Shown here: one piece after another, positions 1-7,357 of the stretch
Layout of the letters: each line of letters opens with the position of its first letter
Numbering within the stretch: the first letter of the stretch is position 1
Source of the DNA: Spirochaetaceae bacterium
Lineage (GTDB): Bacteria > Spirochaetota > Spirochaetia > DSM-27196 > SKKC01
DNA length: 12,061 nt
Assembly (NCBI GenBank): GCA_003552745.1
Contig: PUOG01000313.1
Span: forward strand, 1-12,061
Reading direction: 5' to 3'
Notes under the pieces: generated by a model
Told to the model about the DNA's origin: nothing
The model's database searches: none
The model's input: only the letters and a program-made list of their open reading frames with translations
Translations under genes and position numbers: made by a program

Positions 1-281
1 GAGCTCGCCTGCTTGCGGATCACCAGCTCGACGATGCGATCGGCCTCCCGCTGGAGAAACGGATCCTCGGCCTCCGGTGAGAGCAGCCGGATCTGTCCGC
101 TGAGCTTCTGGTCGATGATGCGGCTTAACAGCTTGATGCGCTGCGGCGCTACACCTTCCAGCTTCCCGAGCGAAAGCACTACCCGGTGGCGTGGGCCTTT
201 CGCCGTGCGAACCCCTTCGACGAGGTTGTAGTAGGTGTAGGTTTTCCCGCCTCTGGTACGCCGTGAGGGCACAATGTACAT
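1..281 (-). CDS. IS1634/IS4-type transposase, N-terminal part (cut by window edge)
   Basis: Reading the minus strand from an ATG at 281-279 gives an open frame of 93 codons that runs off the left edge. It begins MYIVPSRRTRGGKTYTYYNL and continues with a VVLSLGKLEG segment and a helical stretch ending near IVELVIRKQAS. An opening of the type '(Y/F)-I-x-x-x-x-x-x-x-x-G-K-x-Y-x-Y-Y-x-L-V-E-x-x-R' followed by 'LG.LE' is typical of the N-terminal domain of IS1634-group (IS4 superfamily) DDE transposases. The DDE catalytic core would lie outside the window, so activity cannot be judged. The insertion-sequence end should lie to the right of 281, but no terminal inverted repeat can be fixed because the other end is not visible. 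Family assignment is from recognition of the N-terminus only. Confidence 0.7.
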   Translation of the reverse strand, partial: MYIVPSRRTRGGKTYTYYNLVEGVRTAKGPRHRVVLSLGKLEGVAPQRIKLLSRIIDQKLSGQIRLLSPEAEDPFLQREADRIVELVIRKQAS

Positions 282-831
282 CGCAGCTTCACCCTACCAT
301 GGTACGGACAGCCTGTCAATATGTACAGTAGCAAGTCGTCACTACACCGGCGAAAACATCACACCCCTAAATTCCAAGTGCCGTTCCCACCGACACTTAC
401 AGAAGCGGCCCCGGGCCCGAACCACCCAGAATTGGGATTTTCACCCGCTTGGGTGCGCAAGTTGCGCTAGCCCACGAATGGTCGATCTACCCGCACGGGA
501 CAACCGTCTCGCTCTCCGCCTACCCTGGAGGCCGCCCGCTCCTGCTTCGCAAGGCCGGTTCACGATTCCGACTCGCCCGGGGTCACCGGGCATCCGGCCG
601 CGACCATCGAGCCGCAGGCGCGGCCTACTTCGAGATCGTGTTCAAGTCGATACGAATCGCATGGCCGGTACTTACCGGCCGGAAGTCGACCGACCAGGTC
701 TATCTCGAACATGGCTTCGTCGTGCGCGGCGACCTCATGCGTGTTCTCCCGCTTACACGGGGGTTCGCGCGCATCCAACGCGTGTTGCTGCCTTTTTCGC
801 GGCCCCGCAGAGCGGCCGGCGGGAGCAATGC
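282..831. other. Intergenic stretch between transposase and alcohol dehydrogenase; no firm gene
   Basis: No recognisable protein or RNA gene is visible. It should include the end of the insertion sequence and the promoter of the dehydrogenase, neither of which can be pinpointed. Two things stand out. There is a perfect inverted repeat, GGCCGGTA-CT-TACCGGCC, at 663-680. There is also an open frame at 449-835 (128 codons, TTG start, no Shine-Dalgarno) whose stop overlaps the dehydrogenase start as ATGA. Its product has no family I recognise and is rich in Arg. It could be chance in GC-rich DNA, so it is not called as a gene. Confidence 0.5.
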
Positions 832-2004
832 ATGAATCTGCCCGAGCTCTATGTATTCCAGAATGCCACCAAGCTCATCTCCGGGCACAATGCGCTCGCC
901 CACCTGGCTCACGAGCTGTCGCTGTTTGCCGCCACTCGACCGATGATCGTAAGCGATCCGACCCTCGAGTCGCTCGGGCATATCGACAAGGTCGCGCTCG
1001 CCCTGCGCGAAGGCGGGATTACGCCGGCTACACTCTTTACCGATGTCCCGGCAGACGCACCAATGGAGAGTGTCGATACCGCCGCCCGGCACTACAGCGA
1101 GAAGGAGTGCGACTGTCTCCTTGCCGTCGGAGGCGGCTCCGTTCTCGACACCGCGAAGGGGGTGAACATGGTGGTGAGTACCGCTTCGCCGAGTATCCGG
1201 CAGCTTATGGGATTCGATCGGATCGCGGGACGGATGCGTCCGTTCATCGCGATTCCAACTACCGCGGGCTCCGGCAGCGAGACAACCCTCGTGGCGGTTC
1301 TCGCCGACCGCCACGAGCAGATCAAGCGCGAGTTCATCTCCTACCTCATGACACCGCACACGGCGATTCTCGACCCGGAGATGACCGTGACACTGCCGCC
1401 GCGGGTAACCGCGGCAACGGGCATGGATGCACTCGTTCACGCGGTGGAAGCGTACAGCGGCAGGCAGAAGAATCCGCTCAGCCGGGCACACGCGGCCGCT
1501 GCGATAGCGCTGATTTCCGGTTATCTTATGCGATCGGTAACGAACGGTTCGGATGCCGAGGCGCGGCTTGCAATGGCGAACGCCTCGTTCGCCGCCGGCG
1601 CGGCGTTCTCCAATTCGATGGTCGGCGGGGTTCACGCGATCGGACATTCGGTCGGCGCCGTCTGCGGTCTACCGCACGGTGAGGTGATGAGTATGCTCCT
1701 GCCGCACGTGTTGCGCTACAACACTCCGGTGGCCGAACGCGATTACGCCGAGCTCGCGCAACTGCTCGCCGGAGCCGGCGGAACGGCGGAGATGACCGCG
1801 GTCGCACTTATCGACGAGATCGAAGCGTTGCAGCTTCGCCTCCACGAGACATGTGCGTTGCCGATGCGACTACGTGAGAGCGGTGTCGACCGGGAGTCGA
1901 TCCCACGGATCGTGGAGAAAGCGTGGCTCGACGGGGCACTGCTGACGAATCCGAGGGAGCTGACGCGAGAGGCGATCGCCGGAATACTCGAAGCGGCATG
2001 GTAG
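832..2004 (+). CDS. Iron-type (group III) alcohol dehydrogenase
   Basis: A 390-residue protein of the usual length for the iron-containing alcohol dehydrogenase family, which oxidises alcohols or reduces aldehydes with NAD(P) in the cytoplasm. The NAD-binding GGGS motif is at residues 100-103 (GGGSVLDTAK). The metal ligands are all present: D199 and H203 in ATGMDALVHAVEAY, and H268 and H282 in GVHAIGHSVGAVCGLPHGE. This matches the Asp-His-His-His set of FucO-like enzymes. The frame is open upstream to 274, but ATG 832 is chosen because GGGAG lies 6 nt before it and family homology starts here (MNLPELYVFQNATKLISG). The substrate cannot be read from sequence. The gene is monocistronic or coupled to a doubtful upstream ORF, and it converges on the cyclase gene 51 bp away. 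Confidence 0.93.
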   Translation: MNLPELYVFQNATKLISGHNALAHLAHELSLFAATRPMIVSDPTLESLGHIDKVALALREGGITPATLFTDVPADAPMESVDTAARHYSEKECDCLLAVGGGSVLDTAKGVNMVVSTASPSIRQLMGFDRIAGRMRPFIAIPTTAGSGSETTLVAVLADRHEQIKREFISYLMTPHTAILDPEMTVTLPPRVTAATGMDALVHAVEAYSGRQKNPLSRAHAAAAIALISGYLMRSVTNGSDAEARLAMANASFAAGAAFSNSMVGGVHAIGHSVGAVCGLPHGEVMSMLLPHVLRYNTPVAERDYAELAQLLAGAGGTAEMTAVALIDEIEALQLRLHETCALPMRLRESGVDRESIPRIVEKAWLDGALLTNPRELTREAIAGILEAAW

Positions 2005-2055
2005 GCGGCGGCCGAGCTTCGTAGCCGGCCGTGTTCGTCCCGACTCCCCGCGGCC

Positions 2056-3330
2056 CTACTCCCCCGCGAGCGACGGAAACTCGAACTCCACTACGCCGGA
2101 GTCGCGAACGTTCTGTACGACGTAGCCCTTGGCGGTCATGCTCTCGAGCGCTTCCTGCACTTCGTCGAGCGGCCGATGAGTCAGTGAGGCCGCCTGAACG
2201 ACGGTCAACCGGCCTCCGAGCTCACGCGCACTCTGCAGCAACGCTCGTTCGAGTTCCGCCGATCGCTGCCGGCGGGCACGTGCATCGTGCGCACGACGCT
2301 TCCACCACTTCGCGAGCCCCGACCCGAGCGGGAGAATGCCGAGCAGAAGAAAAGGCCAGAGCATCCACCCGTAACCGAGGAAAAAGTGGCCGAAACCGAA
2401 CCCGGCGGCGACCGCCGCACCGAAACCGATATCGGAACCACCGCGCCTGCCGTCGTTCCGCACCGAGACCTTCGAACGCGTGTCGGAGGAGCCGAGGTCA
2501 ATAACGACGTTCCGCCCGCCACCTCGCACTCTCCCCTCGCTCTCGAGCTTCTCGCTCATACGGGCCTTCTTCTCTTCCGGCATCTCGTCGAACTTCCGGA
2601 GCGCGGTGTCCATCGTCCGTTCGACGAACGCATACACGCTGCCTTCGATCCGCTGCTCGAGCGATTCACGGGGATTCCGCGCACGTTCGTCGCGACGGCG
2701 AGCCATTTTCGCCCGCTCTTCAAGGATTTGCTGCTTTATCGCGTCGAGCTCGCCGTGAACACCGGAATCGGCGGCATCGGCCTCGACCTCGTTCCCGGTG
2801 ATAATCTGATGGAGCTCGATCCGCCGCGAGATGTTTTTCAGCTCGGGCGTTCCGATCGAATGCAGATCAACCTGGCGTGGAGCGGAGAGCTGGCGCACCG
2901 CATCGTCGCTGATGCACACACCGCCGGGGCGGGCAAACGGCTGGATCCGAGCGGCAATGTTCACGCCATTCCCGAATGCCTTGCCGTCTTTCCGGCGCAC
3001 CTCGCCGATATGAATCCCGATTCGCAGCAGAAAGCGGTCACCGCCGGCGGCGGCGGAATCGTGCTCGGCCACCGTTCGTTGCACCGCGAGGGAGAAATCG
3101 ACCGCTGCGCGCACCGACGGGAAAAGAAGAAAAAGCCCGTCACCGATTGCATCGATTACTTCGCCGCCGTTCTGCTCGACAAGCGGCAACACGATCGCGT
3201 TATGACGTTCGAGCACGGCAATCGTGCGGTCGGCATCATCCTCCATCATCCGTGAATAGCCGACGATGTCGGTGAATACGATCGCGGCGAGGTGAATGTG
3301 ATAGTCGCGTCCCTGCGTCGCTCGTTCCAT
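2056..3330 (-). CDS. Class III nucleotide cyclase with membrane segment and C-terminal winged-helix-like domain
   Basis: A 424-residue protein. Residues about 12-180 are a class III adenylate/guanylate cyclase catalytic domain. The metal-binding aspartates are D21 (FTDIVGYS) and D64 (GDG), and the transition-state Asn/Arg pair is N124/R128 (NGVNIAARI). The two substrate-specifying positions are unusual: the Lys normally three residues before GDG is D60, and the Asp in the G-D-x-V-N motif is N121. The nucleotide preference, or even activity, is therefore uncertain. Residues about 185-295 are charged and probably helical. About 302-340 is hydrophobic and Gly-rich, enough for one or two membrane passes. 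About 360-424 resembles a winged helix (QAASLTHRPLDEVQEAL then a beta hairpin). Having the catalytic domain first and the membrane segment after it is the reverse of the usual order. ATG 3330 follows GGAGG by 10 nt. Confidence 0.85.
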   Translation of the reverse strand: MERATQGRDYHIHLAAIVFTDIVGYSRMMEDDADRTIAVLERHNAIVLPLVEQNGGEVIDAIGDGLFLLFPSVRAAVDFSLAVQRTVAEHDSAAAGGDRFLLRIGIHIGEVRRKDGKAFGNGVNIAARIQPFARPGGVCISDDAVRQLSAPRQVDLHSIGTPELKNISRRIELHQIITGNEVEADAADSGVHGELDAIKQQILEERAKMARRRDERARNPRESLEQRIEGSVYAFVERTMDTALRKFDEMPEEKKARMSEKLESEGRVRGGGRNVVIDLGSSDTRSKVSVRNDGRRGGSDIGFGAAVAAGFGFGHFFLGYGWMLWPFLLLGILPLGSGLAKWWKRRAHDARARRQRSAELERALLQSARELGGRLTVVQAASLTHRPLDEVQEALESMTAKGYVVQNVRDSGVVEFEFPSLAGE

Positions 3331-3356
3331 CGGTTGCCGACCTCCAGCCGGCGGTC

Positions 3357-3385
3357 ATCGTACGGGGTCGGGCGCGCTTTCACAA
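3357..3385 (-). promoter_or_regulatory. Sigma-70-like promoter for the cyclase gene
   Basis: On the minus strand a TTGTGA -35 (3385-3380) and a TACGAT -10 (3362-3357) are separated by exactly 17 nt. A start about 7 nt downstream would give a short leader containing the GGAGG at 3345-3341 and then ATG at 3330. Each hexamer matches consensus at 4 of 6 positions. The call rests on spacing and location only. Confidence 0.35.
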
Positions 3386-3540
3386 GCACGAACCCCCGTG
3401 AGTGCGCAGGCGGGCCCCCGCCGCAGGGCGCGCTCGGCCGGGCGACACGCAGGGCAAACCCCGCCGCCCGGCGTGCACGGCCGGGCGGCACGCCGCGACA
3501 CACCCGGCCGCTCGAAAGGGCACCCGCTCGACACGCACCC

Positions 3541-3569
3541 TTGCCACATTCCGACCACCCTGCTACCCT
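3541..3569 (+). promoter_or_regulatory. Sigma-70-like promoter upstream of the cobalamin riboswitch
   Basis: A TTGCCA -35 (3541-3546) and a TACCCT -10 (3564-3569) are separated by 17 nt. Transcription would begin near 3576, about 40 nt before the conserved 5' part of the riboswitch, which is a sensible position for the B12 operon promoter. The -35 matches consensus at 5 of 6 positions; the -10 keeps the key T, A and final T. Confidence 0.4.
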
Positions 3570-3613
3570 CTGCGAAGTCGCCGCATCACCGGGACAACGG
3601 TGGAGCGGCGGCA

Positions 3614-3788
3614 CGACTCAGGTGCCTCTGCCGGGGAGTTCTCCGGCAAGGGTAAAAGGGAATCGGGTGTGAATCCCGAGCGGCCCCGCCACTGTTACCG
3701 GCATGAAGCCGGGTGCGGTCACTGCGCGTCCAGCGCGGGAAGAACGCATCCGTTACGGCGCCGGAAGCCAGGAAACCTGCCTGTGTCG
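3614..3788 (+). promoter_or_regulatory. Cobalamin (adenosylcobalamin-type) riboswitch aptamer
   Basis: All the hallmark blocks occur in order: AGGTGCC (3620-3626), then GGTAAAAGGGAATCGGGTGT (3651-3670), then GAATCCCGAGCGGCCCCGCC (3671-3690) with ACTGT, and finally the B12 box GCCAGGAAACCTGCCT (3767-3782). CGAC and GTCG at the two borders can pair as an outer stem. The RNA binds a corrinoid and normally turns expression off. Its location before a BtuF/BtuC/BtuD set fits. The stretch 3783-3919 after the aptamer has two hairpins (CGGAGC/GCTCCG at 3841-3854 and CTGCGC/GCGCAG at 3856-3873) but no U-run, so an intrinsic terminator is not evident. Exact borders are approximate. Confidence 0.95.
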
Positions 3789-3919
3789 ACGGACGTGCTC
3801 GCCTTCGTGGGAAAGGCCGGCGCGGGAACACATTGGCGACCGGAGCGTGCTCCGACTGCGCAACCCGGCGCAGCACCTGCCGCCGTGTTCAGTTCCCCTG
3901 CCACGGTTTTCCGAAATGC

Positions 3920-3954
3920 GGGCCTCCTGAATACCATATCGGAGGTTACTGCCC
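3920..3954 (+). promoter_or_regulatory. Hairpin sequestering the btuF Shine-Dalgarno site (riboswitch expression platform)
   Basis: The strong Shine-Dalgarno GGAGG at 3941-3945, 9 nt before the btuF ATG, is exactly complementary to CCTCC at 3923-3927. Pairing can extend inward with GA/TC (3929-3930 with 3939-3940, one bulged T) and outward with GGG 3920-3922 to CCC 3952-3954. This arrangement suggests that ligand binding controls translation initiation rather than termination. The switching partner strand was not identified. Confidence 0.6.
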
Positions 3955-4896
3955 ATGTTTTCTGCTTTGTGTTCCGACCGACCGGTCGGCCCGACGCGCT
4001 CTCGTTTTATACTGAGGATCGTTACACTCGCGGCCGTACTCGCCGTGGTGACGCCGATGCTGCTTTCGGCGTTCCCTCGAACCGTCGAAGACGGCCTGGG
4101 AGTCGAGATCGAGCTCGAAGAGCCGCCGCAGCGCATCTTTTCCGCCGGTCTGGCGATGGACAATATCGTGCTCTCGCTCGTCGATCCGGCTCGCGTCGTC
4201 GGCGTCACAACGTATGCCGCCGACCCCGACTGGTCATATGTCGACGATAAGATCGGCGATCATATGGTTCAGATCGAGCAGCTCGATCCGGAGCTTATAC
4301 TCGGCGCCGAACCGGATATCGTCCTTGTCGCAGTCTGGAGCGATCAGGACGCGGTCGAGCAGCTGCGCGACCTCGGCATCAAGGTGTATACGTTCACCGC
4401 CTTCGACGGCGTCGACGACGCAATGGAGAATATTACCCGCATCGGCGAAATAACCGGCGAGGACGGCGCCGCGGAGCAGCTCGTTGCCGACTTCCACGAC
4501 AGCTACGAGCGGATCGCCGAGGCGATCGACGGGCGCTCGCGTCCGGCGGTGCTCGCGCTCAACAGCTGGGGAACTGCCGCCGGATCCGACACCTCGTTTC
4601 ACGATGTCATCGAGATGGCCGGGGGCCGAAACCTTGCCGCCGACGGCGGCCTTCAGGGCTGGCAGGAGGTGAACGAGGAGGCGATCATCGCGTTCGATCC
4701 GGAGGTGATCGTGACCGCGTCCGAGCCGGAGTACGCCGAGGAGATCAGGAACGACCCGGTACTGCAGGATGTTCCGGCAGTGCGCGAGGGACGCGTGTAC
4801 TCGATCGACCATGCAGAGGCGTTGAATCACCACTATATCCGGGCGATCGAATCGCTGGCGCAGATCCTGCACCCCGAGGCGTTCGGTGAGTCATGA
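3955..4896 (+). CDS. btuF: Vitamin B12 ABC transporter, periplasmic binding protein (BtuF-like)
   Basis: A 313-residue member of the class III (BtuF/FhuD/FepB, Peripla_BP_2) binding-protein family. These proteins capture corrinoids, haem or ferric chelates and deliver them to a FecCD-type permease. The N-terminus has Arg residues, a hydrophobic core at about 18-39 and a likely cleavage after LSA (A39); there is no lipobox Cys. The family pattern is clear: PPQRIFSAGLAMDNIVLSL, then LDPELILGAEPDIVLV, a long connecting helix near 165-195, then GRNLAADGGLQGWQEVNEEA and a terminal HPEAFG. The start is fixed by GGAGG 9 nt upstream. The cobalamin ligand is inferred from the riboswitch and neighbours; sequence alone would not exclude haem or siderophore. 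It is the first gene of the operon and overlaps the permease by 4 bp. Confidence 0.9.
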   Translation: MFSALCSDRPVGPTRSRFILRIVTLAAVLAVVTPMLLSAFPRTVEDGLGVEIELEEPPQRIFSAGLAMDNIVLSLVDPARVVGVTTYAADPDWSYVDDKIGDHMVQIEQLDPELILGAEPDIVLVAVWSDQDAVEQLRDLGIKVYTFTAFDGVDDAMENITRIGEITGEDGAAEQLVADFHDSYERIAEAIDGRSRPAVLALNSWGTAAGSDTSFHDVIEMAGGRNLAADGGLQGWQEVNEEAIIAFDPEVIVTASEPEYAEEIRNDPVLQDVPAVREGRVYSIDHAEALNHHYIRAIESLAQILHPEAFGES

Positions 4897-6038
4897 GTAG
4901 ATCATCCGTCGCCGAGCCGACCGTGCGAGGCGACTCGATCGCGGCACGCCGGGGCCTCGCCGGCGCCGCCGGCAAGCCGGCTCCTGCATCGGTCGTCAGC
5001 TCAACCCGGAGCGAACGCGCGACACAGCGGCTGGTGTTCGTTGTGCTCGGCCTCTCGCTGCTCGCCGCCACCGCCCTTGCCGCCTCGATCGGGACGGTCG
5101 GTGTAGCGTATTTCGACACGGTGCGCATCATCGCGGTCCGAGCACTTCGTCTTCCGGTGGAGCTTCCGAGCCCACAGGCGCAGATCGTCTGGAACGTCCG
5201 TTTGCCTCGGATAGTGGTCGCCGGCCTCGTCGGCGCCGCGCTCTCGACCAGCGGCGCGGCGATGCAGGGGCTGTTCAAGAACCCGCTCGCCTCGCCCGGT
5301 CTCGCCGGTGTTTCCTCCGGCGCGTCGCTCGGCGCGGTGGTGGCGATGTTCCTCGGCTGGCACTTCCTGCACATCTGGCTCGTGCCGGCGGCGGCCTTCG
5401 CCGGAGCGCTCTTCGCCGCAGCTATCGTGTACGTCCTCGCAACCCGCGGTGGGCGAACCGACATGGCGACGCTCCTGCTCGCCGGAATCGCGGTGAGCGC
5501 GTTCTTCAGCGCCGTCATTGCGATCCTCTATCACTTCGTCGAGGACGGTCTGCTGCGGCAGATCGTCTACTGGCTCATGGGCCACCTCACCGGCAGACGG
5601 TGGGACCACGTCGCAGCGGTTCTCCCGTTCGTGATCGCAGGCTGCGCCGCCTTGTGGTACTTTGCCGGCGACCTCAACGCCCTCATGTCGGGCGAAGATG
5701 AGGCACGCTCGATGGGTGTCCCGGTCGAGCGGACTAAAGCGGCGGTGCTCGCCCTCGTCTCTCTGACGACCGGTGCGGCGATCTCGGTGTCCGGAATGAT
5801 CGGCTTCGTCGGGCTCATCACCCCGCATATCGTACGGCTGCTCGTCGGCCCCGACCATCGCAGACTGCTTCCCGCCTCCGCGCTCGCCGGCGCCTCGTTT
5901 CTCATCCTCAGCGATCTCATCGCCCGTACGATCTTCAGTCCCGTGGAGCTTCGCACCGGCATCGTGACCGCCATCTTCGGAGTGCCGTTCTTTCTCTATC
6001 TCCTGGCACGCCGCCGCAATCTCGTTCGATGGAGCTGA
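4893..6038 (+). CDS. btuC: Vitamin B12 ABC transporter, permease (BtuC-like, FecCD family)
   Basis: A 381-residue inner-membrane protein of the FecCD/BtuC family, which normally folds with ten helices as a homodimer. Diagnostic stretches are RLPRIVVAGLVGAALSTSGA, QGLFKNPLASPGLAG (N130-P131-L132-A133), GFVGLITPHIVRLLVGPDHR (from G304), and a C-terminal segment ending in GIVTAIFGVPFFLYLLARRR. The first ~46 residues are a hydrophilic extension before the first helix, making the protein somewhat longer than the usual ~330. An internal start is possible, but the ATG at 4893 overlaps the btuF stop as ATGA, which favours translational coupling from this start. It forms the channel for the substrate delivered by the upstream binding protein, powered by the downstream ATPase. 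Confidence 0.93.
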   Translation: MSRSSVAEPTVRGDSIAARRGLAGAAGKPAPASVVSSTRSERATQRLVFVVLGLSLLAATALAASIGTVGVAYFDTVRIIAVRALRLPVELPSPQAQIVWNVRLPRIVVAGLVGAALSTSGAAMQGLFKNPLASPGLAGVSSGASLGAVVAMFLGWHFLHIWLVPAAAFAGALFAAAIVYVLATRGGRTDMATLLLAGIAVSAFFSAVIAILYHFVEDGLLRQIVYWLMGHLTGRRWDHVAAVLPFVIAGCAALWYFAGDLNALMSGEDEARSMGVPVERTKAAVLALVSLTTGAAISVSGMIGFVGLITPHIVRLLVGPDHRRLLPASALAGASFLILSDLIARTIFSPVELRTGIVTAIFGVPFFLYLLARRRNLVRWS

Positions 6039-6042
6039 ATGC

Positions 6043-6813
<771 letters not shown>

Positions 6814-6824
6814 CAGGAGTCTCT

Positions 6825-7356
6825 ATGCGCATATGTTCACTATCACCGAGCGCCACCGATGTCGCTCTCGCCATCGGCCTTCGCGACGACCTCGTAGCGG
6901 TAACCGATCAGTGCCACGGCGTAGACGATTTGCCCCGCGTTGCCACGACGTTCGTCCGGCAGGACGCGGGGAGCCGGGAAATCGAAGAGCTCGTCAGCCG
7001 CCGGTGGGTCGGTGGCACACCGCGGCGGAGTCACCACCTGGGATGACGTGCGCGAATTTGCGCCGGAGATTGTTATAATGATGCCGTGCGGTTGGAACAT
7101 CGACCGAATTCGGGAGGAGTGGATGCGCCTCGCGGATCGTGCCGGCGACGCACGGCGTGTGCTCTCCGGCGCCCGGTGCTGGATTGCCGACGGCAGTCTG
7201 TGCAGCCGCTACGGCCCCGGTGTCCTGCGGACCCTGGAAACCTTTGCCTCGATCGTCCGGCCCGAGATCTTCGGTACGCCCGATGCGCGCTACGCCGTAC
7301 CGCTCGAAGTCGGCGGGCGCGGGCAGTCGACCACAAGCGCCGGCAGGGAGCGATAG
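6825..7356 (+). pseudogene. Cobalamin-binding protein (cytoplasmic BtuF-like), internally deleted and frameshifted
   Basis: The first ~60 codons (MRICSLSPSATDVALAIGLR, then DDLVAVTDQC and SREIEELV) match the N-terminus of the signal-less cobalamin-binding protein family often found near B12 genes. This frame stops at 7046. The matching C-terminal portion (GGVTTWDDVREFAPEIVIMM, PCGWNIDR, and on to FASIVRPEIFG) is in the +1 frame and ends at 7356. The family is usually about 270-290 residues, but only about 177 codons are present, so roughly the middle third is missing as well as the frame being lost. The join is near 6998-7020, where CGGTGG occurs twice (7002-7007, 7010-7015). The Shine-Dalgarno AGGAG at 6815-6819 survives 5 nt before the ATG. 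The remnant sits 11 nt after btuD, in line with the operon. Confidence 0.8.
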
Positions 7357-7357
7357 T

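Noticed and set aside
274..831. N-terminal extension of the alcohol dehydrogenase frame by 186 codons
   Set aside because: The added part has no family resemblance, and its nominal ATG lies next to the opposite-strand transposase start. ATG 832 has a good Shine-Dalgarno and matches the family N-terminus.
2009..2031. CGGCCG/CGGCCG inverted repeat as a terminator between the convergent dehydrogenase and cyclase genes
   Set aside because: It has only a 6-bp stem, an 11-nt loop and no T-run on either side, too little to call a terminator.
3841..3873. Hairpins after the riboswitch as an intrinsic terminator
   Set aside because: The stems are short and followed by ACCTGCCGCC instead of a U-run, so a terminator is not supported. 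They may still be part of the switching fold.
3402..4250. Plus-strand open frame across the control region into btuF
   Set aside because: It runs through the cobalamin riboswitch and out of frame with btuF, and its product is Arg-rich low-complexity sequence.
6990..7060. Programmed ribosomal frameshift restoring the cobalamin-binding protein
   Set aside because: No slippery heptamer or convincing stimulatory structure is seen, and about 100 residues of the domain are missing, so joining the frames would not give a complete protein.
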